Notes: generated by a model not told the origin, from the sequence alone. A stretch of 64,000 nucleotides of DNA from Leptolyngbya ohadii IS1 (GCF_002215035.1 NZ_NKFP01000007.1:186001-250000); one strand, 5' to 3'. Shown: positions 45,681 through 54,480, numbered from the stretch's first letter. Numbers and translations are program-made.

Positions 45681-47024
45681 ATGGTAAACAACAAACAGTA
45701 CCCTCTGTTGACTAGAGTCAGCACGTGGACAGTCGGGGGGCTGCTCGGAGGGTTGGTTGGCTCTCTGACTGCGGTGACGCTGACTCAGGCGATTAAGCAA
45801 ATCCTGGATTTCGTCTCTGGACTGGGTTCTCTCTGGTTCCTGCTGCTGCCCCTGCTCGGCATCGCATTAGCGGTGCTGGTACTGTTTGGATTGGGTAAGG
45901 GTGTGCCGGTACAAACCTTAGTTCCCCAGGATGCCACTGTTGATCAGCATCTGAAGCAGACCTGGTACTCTTTCCCTCATGACGTTGCGCGAGCCGATTT
46001 GACAGGTGATGTGGTGAACACTGCCGGAGCAGAAGAGCGATTCCCCTGGGAGCGAACACCGTTACGTGCCCTGGCGATCCTGTCTACGGTTGGGTTGGGC
46101 GCACCGATGGGAACTGAGTCCCCGGCGGCTCATATCGGCGTTGCAACTGGAGTCTGGCTAACTAGCATGAATTCAGGGCTACGACGATTCGTGCGTCCTG
46201 CTGCGATCGGGGGAGGTGCCGCAGGGGTGTCCGCCTTGATGGGGATTCCGCTGGTGGGTAGCTTTTTCATGTTTGAGTTAAGCCAGCGCAGACAAATTCC
46301 CCTGACACCGGAACGGGCAGCAGCGATGGTAGCTGGGGGAGTCGTGGGTTGGGGAGTCAACTTCATCTTCAAGCTCAATCTGATCCGGCTGGTTGTGCCC
46401 AGGGTTCCCCCGGCTGACCTGGGGGATGCGGTAGCGGCGGCACTGTTCGTTGGAGCTATTGCGGGAGTGATTACATCCCTCTCCTCTGAGGCAATCTACT
46501 GGGCGAGAGGCTTACAAATCCGTCCCGTCACTCGTCTGCTGTTTGGGAGTCTGGCGATGCTGGTGCTGGCGATCGTGATTTCACAAGTTGCATCTCCGGC
46601 AGCAGCGTTAGGTCCAGGTGGAGGGGCGATCGTTTGGGCTGAATCTGTTGAAACGACCCCTTACCACCTGCTGGCAGTCTCCTTGCTCCGGGCTGCATTA
46701 ACGACGGCTGCGGTGGTGGCAGGGGGATGTGGTGGGGTGTTTGTGCCTTTCCTGGCGATCGGGGACTTGGCGGGTCGGGTGTTTGCAGCAGCCTTTGGAG
46801 TACCGTCGGATTTGGCGGGGGCGGCTGGATCAGCGGCGGGGATTGCGGGGGGCTACCGGCTACCGTTGACAGCGATGGCGATGGGACTAGGGGTCGGGGG
46901 TCCAGCAACCGCCACGCTAACTTGCCTCGCCACCGTTGGGGTCGCCTCCCTTTCTGGATTGATTACCGCACAGGGAGTCAATAAACTCTCCAGTATCCTG
47001 CGCTCCTACCATATCCTGCGATAG
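45681..47024 (+). CDS. ClC-family chloride channel or transporter
   Basis: The protein (447 aa from ATG 45681, MVNNKQYPLLTRVSTWTVGG) is hydrophobic with about ten segments. It has ClC selectivity motifs: GAPMGTESPAAHIG with the gating-position Glu, a middle GIPLVGSFFMFE and GGCGGVFVPFLAIG (the GxFxP motif). TTG 45618 lies in frame, but ATG is preferred. It mediates anion movement, perhaps with H+ exchange. It is convergent with the MscS gene (11 bp between stops), and both have the shared operator motif upstream, suggesting joint control of anion and osmotic balance. Confidence 0.88.
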   Translation: MVNNKQYPLLTRVSTWTVGGLLGGLVGSLTAVTLTQAIKQILDFVSGLGSLWFLLLPLLGIALAVLVLFGLGKGVPVQTLVPQDATVDQHLKQTWYSFPHDVARADLTGDVVNTAGAEERFPWERTPLRALAILSTVGLGAPMGTESPAAHIGVATGVWLTSMNSGLRRFVRPAAIGGGAAGVSALMGIPLVGSFFMFELSQRRQIPLTPERAAAMVAGGVVGWGVNFIFKLNLIRLVVPRVPPADLGDAVAAALFVGAIAGVITSLSSEAIYWARGLQIRPVTRLLFGSLAMLVLAIVISQVASPAAALGPGGGAIVWAESVETTPYHLLAVSLLRAALTTAAVVAGGCGGVFVPFLAIGDLAGRVFAAAFGVPSDLAGAAGSAAGIAGGYRLPLTAMAMGLGVGGPATATLTCLATVGVASLSGLITAQGVNKLSSILRSYHILR

Positions 47025-47035
47025 CTAACACCGGA

Positions 47036-48790
47036 TCAGGAATGATGGTTCTGATCCTGAATTTGAAATGAAGGAGCAGTGTAGTCTTCCGAAAGATACT
47101 GACTAGGAATCGCCGAATGATTGCCGTCACGAAGCGCAGCATAGGCGGGAGATAGAATTTCGATGCCTGCTTGATTGCAGTAGTCCTGAAGGTTTTGATG
47201 GAGTTCTGAATAGATTTGGGGCATCAGTTCAGGACGGTCTGTATAGACCTGTAGCTCATAGCTCACGTTAAAATCATTCAATCCAGTTTGAAGGACAAAG
47301 GGCGACGGGTCGGAAATAACGCCCGGAGTTGCTTCTGCGGCTTGAATCAGGACTGCATGAATCGTGCGCCAGGGAACATCGTATCCCAACGTGACGGTGG
47401 TGTGAAGCAAGAGATATTCCTTGAGGTCGCGAGATCCTGTGCTGTCTTCGCGAATCCTGGACGCGATTTTAGGAACTCCAGGGATGCGGGAAATCGCATT
47501 GAAGTTAACCAGATTGCTGCTTAAGACCGCTGAGTTGGGAATCGTAATCACTTCCCGCCTAAAGGTCAGGATTCGGGTGACAAATAAGGATTTTTCAACA
47601 ATCTCACCTTTCATCTCGCCAATCTGGACGATATCCCCAATGCGGAACGCCCTGGTGTAAATCAAAATGACGCCTGCGATTCCGTCTGCTATTGCAGAGG
47701 ATGATCCCAGCGTAAACAGCGCACCCAAAAATAGCCCTATTCCCTGAAAGGCTAGTGAGTTGAATCCAGGCATATAGGGAGTTGCCATAATGCAGGCGAC
47801 CACCACCATAAGGACAGTTGCCAGCCACTTTGTCGGCTCTATCCATTCGGGATAAAACCAGGGATAGGCATCATCTCGTCCTAGTTCGGTGATGACAAGT
47901 TTAACGAACTGAATGAGGTAGTAGGTGAAAACTGCAATCAGGACAATAATAACCAGATTTGGCAGATATTCCACAAACGCAGCACCCGTCTGATTCATGC
48001 GCTCGACAGTACCGCTCAGAAGATATTTGCCGATCGCCCGCGTTCCCGGAAACTGACTGAGGACAAAGGGAATGTAGAGATAAAAAGCAGCGAGAACCAG
48101 GATCAGCCGCAGGAGTCCAGTTAGACCTATCAGCAAATAACCCGTTGCTTCAGAGCCAAGAAGCTGAAAATTTTGCACTCTGAAACTGAGTACCCTGGCT
48201 TTTTGAGCCGCCCTCATCCTGCGAATCAGACGCGAAACGAACCGCTGAACCAGCGCCAGAAATCCGATCAGGGCGATCGTGCTAATAAGGGTAAATAACA
48301 TACTATACACAAGCTGTTGGGCACTACGATCTTGTCGATACTGTGTTATCGCAGACCGCATCGCCTGAACATGCCTAGCTGCGGTTGCCCGCCGAGGCAG
48401 ATCACCGTCGCGATCGATCTCTCGCACAGTCAACAAAACGGTGTTGCCTGCCAGAATAACAGAACTGCCTCCCTGTTCATCAACGCGGATTGTGTCCGGT
48501 GAAATCGATTCATCATTGGCGATTTGAACTAAGCGAGTATTGACAATGCCCGCCCGTTCCCGCACAGACACAACGCCAGGAATTCCCTGCCTGATGCGAA
48601 ATAACTCGGTTCCATCCAGAACAACGGGATACCCATCGACCGGGTTTCCGGCTGAAATCTCCGATTGGGCAACTCCTGGATTGAGGGCGATCGTCAAAAG
48701 CGCAGCTAAAAGGCTGAGAATAAGGCTGATAATCAACCGGATCTGTATTCGCTGACAAAGCTGGTGAAACCGCCGAAGCAAGACTTGCAT
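47036..48790 (-). CDS. MscS-family mechanosensitive channel with periplasmic domain
   Basis: A 584-residue protein with an N-terminal signal or membrane segment (~20-42), a periplasmic region (~45-160), several membrane segments (~165-190, 210-235, 240-260, 280-305 and 325-345) and the MscS pore helix and beta domain (~350-430: GIGLFLGALFTLGSSSAIADGIAG, then FRIGDIVQIGEMKGEIVEKS). The family opens under membrane tension to release solutes in hypo-osmotic shock. Start ATG 48790 follows CAGGAATTCAGGAG. The shared operator is 122 bp upstream. Confidence 0.9.
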   Translation of the reverse strand: MQVLLRRFHQLCQRIQIRLIISLILSLLAALLTIALNPGVAQSEISAGNPVDGYPVVLDGTELFRIRQGIPGVVSVRERAGIVNTRLVQIANDESISPDTIRVDEQGGSSVILAGNTVLLTVREIDRDGDLPRRATAARHVQAMRSAITQYRQDRSAQQLVYSMLFTLISTIALIGFLALVQRFVSRLIRRMRAAQKARVLSFRVQNFQLLGSEATGYLLIGLTGLLRLILVLAAFYLYIPFVLSQFPGTRAIGKYLLSGTVERMNQTGAAFVEYLPNLVIIVLIAVFTYYLIQFVKLVITELGRDDAYPWFYPEWIEPTKWLATVLMVVVACIMATPYMPGFNSLAFQGIGLFLGALFTLGSSSAIADGIAGVILIYTRAFRIGDIVQIGEMKGEIVEKSLFVTRILTFRREVITIPNSAVLSSNLVNFNAISRIPGVPKIASRIREDSTGSRDLKEYLLLHTTVTLGYDVPWRTIHAVLIQAAEATPGVISDPSPFVLQTGLNDFNVSYELQVYTDRPELMPQIYSELHQNLQDYCNQAGIEILSPAYAALRDGNHSAIPSQYLSEDYTAPSFQIQDQNHHS

Positions 48791-49130
48791 CTCCTGAATT
48801 CCTGGTTTTGTTTTGAAACAATACAGCGAGTTCTACAGGGCGCATATCTGACCAGAATCTACCAAACTCGCCTGAGGGGTTTGAGCCTTTAAGTCAATAT
48901 GATGACAATCTAGTGAAAAAAGACATGAAACTAATAGGAAGAAATACCTCTAGTAGACTGCGGCAAGAATAGGACAACCCTGTAGGAGATAGCAATCGCC
49001 GTACTAGGGCAAGCTCGAACTGGAGTTGAGCTAGAGGTTCGAGAAGAAGAGCAATTGCGGATGCCGAATTAGTTTGGGGAGGCAGTGCTTTTGGGATGGT
49101 ACTGGTGGGTTTGTCGCTTAACTGAAACTG
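48791..49130. other. Upstream region of MscS gene and boundary of the plasmid-like module
   Basis: 340 bp without an intact gene. It contains the MscS operator (48912-48940). A short plus-strand coding-like stretch (ARTGVELEVREEEQLRMPN) near 49008-49068 ends in a stop and may be a gene remnant. No direct repeat marking an element end was found. Confidence 0.4.
48912..48940 (-). promoter_or_regulatory. 11-bp direct-repeat operator, upstream of MscS gene
   Basis: On the minus strand TTCCTAT, TTCATGT and TTTCACT recur every 11 bp (48940-48934, 48929-48923, 48918-48912). The core CATGTCTTTTTTCACTA is nearly the arylsulfatase site on the other strand. CATATT downstream may be the -10. Confidence 0.6.
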
Positions 49131-50177
49131 TCAGATCTGGGTACTCCAATCACACATGATTGCTGTAGTCGGTAACCAACCCTCCTTGCTGTGGAGGGTA
49201 TAGTGTATTCCGTTAATCGCTGTTGCCGCAATCACTAATCCCTGCGCTCTAGCTCGATCGAACCATTGCCTAAAGCCGATAGGAACGATCGCCTCAGAAG
49301 ATTCAGCAACATTCAATTCCCACCCCTGGACGATCGCCTCATACAGATACCCCACCGGGTTTTTGATCTGCCGCTTTTGCTGCTGCTGGCACAGATAGGC
49401 AATTGCAGGCTTGACGCGATCGGGGAACCGTTCGATTGCCTCCTTGAGAGTCACAGGTAAAGGAGCGTTCGGAGGATGCTCGATCGCCTCAGCCACCTCT
49501 TCTGTAAGTTCCACAAGTTCTGGGAATTCTGCGGGTTGAATTTCAATAACTTTCCCAGAACTGGCTGGGGAAAGAGTCGCCTCTATTGCGCCGTCCACTT
49601 CTACACCAGAACCCTGCTCACAGCCTGCCGCTTCCCCAGCTTCAGCAGATCCAGCCTCTTCCTCATGCATTTGAGAAACAACAACAAAAGCCGTTTGTTG
49701 TTCTGAAAGAGAATTATTTGAAGGAATCTCTGTATCTGTCGTGCGATCATTCAACACCTCGATCGGATCACTGTTCGCACATCGAGATGCGAACACATCA
49801 CACACGGCTCCAGCAAATGCCGACAACCGATCGTAATCAATTCGATAAAACATAACGCGCTTATACGAAGTAATCCAATGTTGAGCCGTTTGGATGAGTC
49901 CAAGCTTTTTCAGATTAGCGATCGCCTTCCTCAACCCATACTGGGTCATCCAGGGAAACTGCTCCTGCCAGGACTTCAGGGAGTTGTAGATCCATTTGCT
50001 TCCATCCACCATCCAACCAGACACGGCTGAATTGGTCGTCCAATAATGCAATTGCTGCAAGAAAGCGCTCTCATCAAACCCCGTTCCAGATTTACCCAGC
50101 GTTTGCTTCAGCAATCCTGCCAGTTGAGGGGGAATAGGGATGGAGTTTGCTTCCAACGTTTTATGCGTCATGCTCAT
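49131..50177 (-). CDS. Replication-initiator-like winged-helix protein
   Basis: A 348-residue protein. Residues ~35-125 look like the N-terminal winged-helix region of plasmid or phage replication proteins (FLQQLHYWTTNSAVSGWMVDGSKWIYNSLKSWQEQFPW, then GLRKAIANLKKLGLIQTAQ). The middle (~165-250) is acidic and low in complexity, and the C-terminus (~255-345) is a separate small domain (IKNPVGYLYEAIVQGWEL). It overlaps the downstream end of the next minus-strand gene by 4 bp (50174-50177). The family assignment is inferred; it could also be a regulator. Its place beside an RHH repressor gene fits a plasmid or integrated-element backbone. Confidence 0.65.
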   Translation of the reverse strand: MSMTHKTLEANSIPIPPQLAGLLKQTLGKSGTGFDESAFLQQLHYWTTNSAVSGWMVDGSKWIYNSLKSWQEQFPWMTQYGLRKAIANLKKLGLIQTAQHWITSYKRVMFYRIDYDRLSAFAGAVCDVFASRCANSDPIEVLNDRTTDTEIPSNNSLSEQQTAFVVVSQMHEEEAGSAEAGEAAGCEQGSGVEVDGAIEATLSPASSGKVIEIQPAEFPELVELTEEVAEAIEHPPNAPLPVTLKEAIERFPDRVKPAIAYLCQQQQKRQIKNPVGYLYEAIVQGWELNVAESSEAIVPIGFRQWFDRARAQGLVIAATAINGIHYTLHSKEGWLPTTAIMCDWSTQI

Positions 50178-50791
50178 CCCCTCCCTGCACGAGAAGGTTG
50201 ATTCAACCGCAGCAGCCGTCTTCCTGTACTCCGCACAAGCTGCCTGAGCCGAACTATCCGTGCATCAATTAGCGATTGCTGCTCCTGGAGGGCTTTCACC
50301 TGCTGTCCTCGCTCGACCGCTGCCCGGACTCCGCCCACCTGTTGATGGGAGAGGTGCTTGGTTTTGACCTTGGGCTGACCGGACTTTTTGTACTCGCCCG
50401 TGAGCCAGCGCAATTGATGGTAGGTGTATTGCTTGCCATTTTTAGTTTTCGTATAGGGTTCGACCCACTGATCAAAGTAAACGTCGCCCTCCTGCTCGAT
50501 CGCTCGAATGTCCTGAGTGAAGCGATCGCGTTCAGCCTGGAGCCTGTGCAGGACAGCGAGGTAGCGGGAGATCCACTGGAGTTCTGGGAATTGGTCGAGA
50601 TCGAGAACAATCGAATTTCCCAGAACTTCTTCCGATTCAGAGTGCGGTGGCGGGAAAGCTGGGCGGGGGGAGGCAGTGAATTTCTGCATAGGAAAGCTGA
50701 CCCACGACAAGGGTGGGTTTCCAAAGGGTGGACAAACGACAAGAGAGCGATCGCCTACCTCCAACTGGAAAGGGCGATCGCCTGCAATCAA
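50174..50791 (-). CDS. Hypothetical protein with basic C-terminus
   Basis: A 205-residue protein with an N-terminal Pro-rich part and a basic C-terminal region (~130-205: KNGKQYTYHQLRWLTGEYKK, then KTKHLSHQQVGGVRAAVERG, and coiled coil ALQEQQSLIDARIVRLRQL). The Tyr-rich sheet followed by K-T-K is reminiscent of DUF6788-type element proteins, but this is a guess. It overlaps the Rep-like gene by 4 bp, so the two are coupled. It may bind DNA. Confidence 0.6.
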   Translation of the reverse strand: MIAGDRPFQLEVGDRSLVVCPPFGNPPLSWVSFPMQKFTASPRPAFPPPHSESEEVLGNSIVLDLDQFPELQWISRYLAVLHRLQAERDRFTQDIRAIEQEGDVYFDQWVEPYTKTKNGKQYTYHQLRWLTGEYKKSGQPKVKTKHLSHQQVGGVRAAVERGQQVKALQEQQSLIDARIVRLRQLVRSTGRRLLRLNQPSRAGRG

Positions 50792-50797
50792 ATTGAT

Positions 50798-51163
50798 TTA
50801 GAAGGGAAGAACTTTATCGTGCAGATCTTTCGTGACCAGGATTATCCAGTAGCGATCGCGGTAGCCCAGCGCCACTTTGCCAAAGCCCAGTCGTTCTCGA
50901 TCCTGTTCCCAGCGGTGAACTGAATGTAGGGCAGTTGTAAGGTCAGAAATCCGACAAAAGGGAGTCAGCTCTGGGTTTTCGGTCGTGGAGCGACACCCCT
51001 CTGCGTAGCCTTTGAGGTAGTGGGTGTTATCTTGAAATTGAGGATGGGTGGCACGATGATTCATGCCGTCCCTAAAACCCGCACTAAAAAGCTGGTCTGG
51101 CGCAAGGGGTGTACCTTGCCAGGAATCTTTTGGTATCATGGCTTGTAAGTCTATAAACGACAT
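50798..51163 (-). CDS. Hypothetical protein
   Basis: A 121-residue soluble protein (MSFIDLQAMIPKDSW) with GFRDGMNHRATHP and YLKGYAEGCRS in its N-terminal half, and two C-terminal aromatic segments (YRDRYWIILVTKDLH). I do not recognise the family. It lies 6 bp from the start of the next gene in the same operon (51613 toward 49131). There is no signal or membrane segment. Confidence 0.6.
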   Translation of the reverse strand: MSFIDLQAMIPKDSWQGTPLAPDQLFSAGFRDGMNHRATHPQFQDNTHYLKGYAEGCRSTTENPELTPFCRISDLTTALHSVHRWEQDRERLGFGKVALGYRDRYWIILVTKDLHDKVLPF

Positions 51164-51415
51164 TTAGAAGGCGATCGCTGTCTGTGGAAAGTGAGCGGTC
51201 GCTTTCTCTTTAACTCCCTCTGCGTTTCTCAACCAGACTTGGGACTGGCTTCGGTCGCATTACTTGTCATGAAGTTTGTGGGTGAAAGTTAAAGCCTGAT
51301 CAACTTCTCCAGTACCGTATAGCCGCAGCCCAACAGCGGTACTAGAAGTCTAGAAACCCAATAAACCTTGAAGCTAAACCTGATAGAGAAGCAGGAGATA
51401 TGGTGCTACTAGCCC

Positions 51416-51613
51416 TTACTCCTGCTTCTGTTGATTTTGATTTGCTAATGCCGCTAGAACAATTCGCTCGACTAGGTTAGAGACGGTACGCCCTTCTCCT
51501 TCAGCCCATGCTTCCAACGCCTGCTTCGTGTCAGCAGTGCAAGTGAAGGTAACTTTTTCTTTCTTCGTTGGAGCCATTTCATCGGACAAGAAAAACTGGG
51601 CTGCAAAAATCAT
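51416..51613 (-). CDS. Ribbon-helix-helix transcription repressor
   Basis: A 65-residue protein from ATG 51613, preceded by GAGGTGAG as a ribosome site (TTG 51628 is in frame but lies in that site). The KVTFTCTADTKQALEAWAEGEGRTVSNLVERIVLAAL segment is a CopG/Arc-type RHH: strand, helix, helix. The gene heads the minus-strand operon and lies beside two inverted-repeat operators (51640-51650, 51660-51670). It probably represses both its own operon and the divergent plus-strand operon. Confidence 0.8.
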   Translation of the reverse strand: MIFAAQFFLSDEMAPTKKEKVTFTCTADTKQALEAWAEGEGRTVSNLVERIVLAALANQNQQKQE

Positions 51614-51639
51614 ACTCTCACCTCGCAAGTAATAGGTTG

Positions 51640-51682
51640 GCTTCGGAAGCTATTTGACAGCTTCCGAAGCTATGCTAACATT
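51640..51682. promoter_or_regulatory. Divergent promoter with two RHH operators
   Basis: GCTTC-G-GAAGC (51640-51650) and GCTTC-C-GAAGC (51660-51670) are two palindromes exactly 20 bp apart, centre to centre, about two helix turns. TTGACA at 51654-51659 is a good -35 for the plus-strand operon, and the second operator then lies between -35 and a -10 at 51675-51682 (TAACAT). The first palindrome lies in the spacer of the minus-strand promoter. This is the layout of a repressor-controlled divergent pair. Confidence 0.75.
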
Positions 51683-51758
51683 CTTCGTAGGAACTGGATA
51701 CCCCTACCTACCACTTTCCCAGTTGCTATCTGCGAACGTTCTTTTAGAGCTTACGAAT

Positions 51759-52571
51759 ATGACGCAATACATGAATTCATCCGCATTTCAGCCGATGCTA
51801 GACTCGATCGCCTTCCCCCAAGAAGCCGATCTGCCACCCGCCCAAACCAACCTGCCACCCACCCCCGAAGCCCAGGGCGAGGTGGCTGCGACTTCCCCTG
51901 CGACTTCCCGCGAAGGTAGTACGAATCAACCTCCCTTGTGGCAGCCAGTTGAACCCCAATTCACCAAAGCGATCGCCCAGTATTACGGTGTGTCCCGCAA
52001 ATCGGTGCAGCAGTGGTTCCAAAAGGTCAAGGAAGCCTGCCCCTGGTTCAGTGAATCTGACCTCAAGTTGCCAGATGAGCGGTACAGCCCTCTTTGTGTG
52101 GAACTGATGGGGCAATACCGCACTTCAGGCTTACCGTTTGAAGCCTGGAAAACTCAGATTTGGGAGCAAAATCCGGAACTGGTTGCCGCCTATCAAGCCG
52201 CTCAGAAGATTCACAACCCGTCAACTGACCCATCCCTCCTCTCTAGCATCACGCTCAGCCCTTCTGATGTGCCGCTCCCGGTTTATCCTCTTCAGCCCCT
52301 GCGTCTCACCGTGGTTGATTCCACCGATCGCCTGACGGAAGCGATCAATAACTTGAACACGACCTTGCAGCAGTTTGTCACCAACGACCAAACCCTGGAA
52401 GATGCCCTGAAGCAAAACGCAACGCAAAAAGGCTCCCGCCTGGGTACAGAACTTGCAATAGCCGAGATTGGCAGCATGGTACAAGCGACGGAATCAGCAC
52501 GAGTGGAGCTGGCAAAAAAGCTGGGCTTGCTCTCAATCCCCACCGACCCGCCCCAACCGCAGTCCGCCTGA
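51759..52571 (+). CDS. Putative DNA-binding protein of the element
   Basis: A 270-residue protein from ATG 51759 (MTQYMNSSAFQPMLDSI). Residues ~65-95 (FTKAIAQYYGVSRKSVQQWFQKVKEACPWF) look like a helix-turn-helix. A Pro-rich stretch and a C-terminal coiled-coil-like part (~190-255) follow. ATG 51672 is also in frame, but it lies directly after the second operator without a ribosome site. It is the first gene of the plus-strand operon and may be a regulator or a structural DNA-binding protein. I do not recognise the family. Confidence 0.6.
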   Translation: MTQYMNSSAFQPMLDSIAFPQEADLPPAQTNLPPTPEAQGEVAATSPATSREGSTNQPPLWQPVEPQFTKAIAQYYGVSRKSVQQWFQKVKEACPWFSESDLKLPDERYSPLCVELMGQYRTSGLPFEAWKTQIWEQNPELVAAYQAAQKIHNPSTDPSLLSSITLSPSDVPLPVYPLQPLRLTVVDSTDRLTEAINNLNTTLQQFVTNDQTLEDALKQNATQKGSRLGTELAIAEIGSMVQATESARVELAKKLGLLSIPTDPPQPQSA

Positions 52572-52756
52572 GCCGCACGGCAACCTTAAGCGCGATCGTA
52601 TCTCTGCTCGCCCTATCTGCCCTGCTTCTAATCGCCACTCTCCTGGCTGCAAGACCCCTTCAACCTCCTCCCCCTTCCAATTCCCCCAATAGGGAAGAGT
52701 CCCCAACCTCTGGTCGGTGCGAGACCTGCCGGGGACTCCAAAAAGGATCGCTTTAA
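52568..52756 (+). CDS. Possible small membrane protein with CxxC, non-standard start
   Basis: The frame has a hydrophobic segment (LSAIVSLLALSALLLIATLL), a Pro-rich linker and a CETC motif near its end (62 codons). There is no ATG, GTG or TTG; the only candidate is CTG 52568-52570, which overlaps the upstream stop (C-TGA). It could be read by reinitiation, or by a +1 or -1 shift at the end of the upstream gene, or it may be a chance frame. Confidence is low. Confidence 0.3.
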   Translation: MSRTATLSAIVSLLALSALLLIATLLAARPLQPPPPSNSPNREESPTSGRCETCRGLQKGSL

Positions 52757-52855
52757 TCGTGCCACAGCCACTCCATCCGGCTCATCACCCGATCGGCTTT
52801 TTTCAGAATCGATCGACCCCTTCGCGTTCTCTAAACCCATCAGGAGATACCCTCA

Positions 52856-53941
52856 ATGACCCCCATCAACCTGACTCCCTACATCGACCCCGACTACGGC
52901 ATTTTGCTCCCCACCGCCCTCGCGATGCCTGCCCTCGGACTCACCGACCACGGGCTGCGGAAATTCCGCCCGCTCCTGGTCGAAGCCGTGGACTTTATCC
53001 GCCAGCCCGGACCCGGCTCGATTGAACGCATCTTTTACAGCGCTACGGGCTTACTGAAGCTTGCCAACGCCGCTGCGACTCCCCAGGCAGAAGCCCTCAA
53101 AACTGCTCTGCAACCTTATCTGCCGCCGCCGCAAGGCTCCTCACCGTCGCTGCCCCCACCGCGAGATCCTGCCGCTGGGATCGTCCCTCTCCCGCCCCAC
53201 GCCGTGCAGCTCTACACCCCATCGCCCAGCGACCTCGACCCTTATGCCCCCGCCCAGCGCCGCGTTCCGGCATCTACCTCCATGACCACGAGATCCACTG
53301 TAAGTGCGGATCACACCGTCATTCCTCCATCTATCACTCCGGCGTATGCTTTTGCCGGAAGCGATAATCCCGCCCTTGAGATCGCTCACCAGCTTGCCCC
53401 GCACCTGGCTCCTGCTGTAGCGGCTCAGGTCGCTCAACAAGTCCTGCCCCAGATGAACGCTGCCCTGGCTCGATTGAACGATCGCCCCAAGGCACTGACC
53501 GAAGCAGAACTCCTGTTTGAGCAGCAGAAAATCTCGCTCCAGCAGCTTGAAGCGATCCAGCGAATGACCCTCGCCGCGCAGGAAGCAGGGGTCAACCAAG
53601 CCACCACGCTGATGAACGCTATTCCCCAACCCCAGGCGTTTTTAATTCAAGGCAATGGCGGGTTTGAGGATCTGATTGCCCTGATGCGATCGGAGGGGAT
53701 GCAGATGCTAATTGGCTTAGTCGCTTTTGCCTTTGCCCTGGTTGCTTTGTTGGGGTTTCTCTTTAGCCGATCGTCTGACCCAGTACCTTTGCCTGACCCC
53801 ACAACGGCTGCCCCCCTTGCCCCTATAGCCCCGCAGCCTGTAGCCCCGGTTGCGCCCGTTCCCACCGCTCCCGTGGCTCCGGCTGCTCCGGCAAACCCCG
53901 TTCCTCGTTACGACACCCCCTCGACGACTGCTCCCCAGTAG
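52856..53941 (+). CDS. Membrane protein with Pro/Ala-rich regions
   Basis: A 361-residue protein from ATG 52856 with AGGAG upstream. It has an N-terminal folded region (~1-85), a Pro-rich linker (~88-150), a helical region (~170-255), a single membrane segment (~278-300: MQMLIGLVAFAFALVALLGFLFS) and a Pro/Ala/Val-rich C-terminal tail. I do not recognise the family. It is the third gene of the plus-strand operon and may anchor or scaffold the ATPase complex at the membrane. Confidence 0.65.
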   Translation: MTPINLTPYIDPDYGILLPTALAMPALGLTDHGLRKFRPLLVEAVDFIRQPGPGSIERIFYSATGLLKLANAAATPQAEALKTALQPYLPPPQGSSPSLPPPRDPAAGIVPLPPHAVQLYTPSPSDLDPYAPAQRRVPASTSMTTRSTVSADHTVIPPSITPAYAFAGSDNPALEIAHQLAPHLAPAVAAQVAQQVLPQMNAALARLNDRPKALTEAELLFEQQKISLQQLEAIQRMTLAAQEAGVNQATTLMNAIPQPQAFLIQGNGGFEDLIALMRSEGMQMLIGLVAFAFALVALLGFLFSRSSDPVPLPDPTTAAPLAPIAPQPVAPVAPVPTAPVAPAAPANPVPRYDTPSTTAPQ

Positions 53942-53994
53942 TCCAAGGAGGAACTGGAACAGATTAACCCTTCAAAAAAGGAGACCTAATAACC

Positions 53995-54480
53995 ATGCCA
54001 GCCGGTATTTCCGAGTCCGATTTTAAGATTCAGTCTGAACGTATTCTGCGTCAAATCCGTGCCACCAAACTGGAGGGGCTGCAAGCCGACCTCGACCGCG
54101 AAAAGCTCATCACCAAGCGCAAGCAAAAATCCGTTGAGGTTGCGGCGGAGCAACTGCGCCAGGAAGAGATCAAGCTCTCGATCGAGCAGGTCCGCACCGA
54201 CATCTTGCGGAACAACCTCAGGAAAACGGAAGTAGAGCGATCGATTAGCGAGGTTGAAATTACAGGCGCACAAGACCGCTTGAGCTTTGAAACTCAGGCG
54301 GTGGACTTAAACCGCGATCTTTTCCGGCAACGCCTGGAGGCACTGGATCTGACGCTGGGTGAAGCGACGTTCCACAACGACGATCGCCGCAGTGAGTTCC
54401 GCGAGAAGGAGATTCGCGTTGGCTTGCCGCGTTCCTTCACATTCCCCGGTATGGGTGCGGCGAACGCCAACCTCAACTAA
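53995..54480 (+). CDS. Small helical protein, likely coiled coil
   Basis: A 161-residue, almost wholly helical protein (ILRQIRATKLEGLQADLDREKL, then KQKSVEVAAEQLRQEEIKLS). ATG 53995 follows AAGGAGACC, a strong ribosome site. Charged heptads suggest a coiled coil from ~15 to 115. No membrane segment is seen. I do not recognise the family. It lies between two membrane-protein genes upstream of the ATPase. Confidence 0.65.
   Translation: MPAGISESDFKIQSERILRQIRATKLEGLQADLDREKLITKRKQKSVEVAAEQLRQEEIKLSIEQVRTDILRNNLRKTEVERSISEVEITGAQDRLSFETQAVDLNRDLFRQRLEALDLTLGEATFHNDDRRSEFREKEIRVGLPRSFTFPGMGAANANLN

Noticed and set aside
31058-48940. Known cyanobacterial Pho box for the shared motif
   Set aside because: The PyTTAAPyPy consensus is absent; only the 11-bp rhythm is similar.
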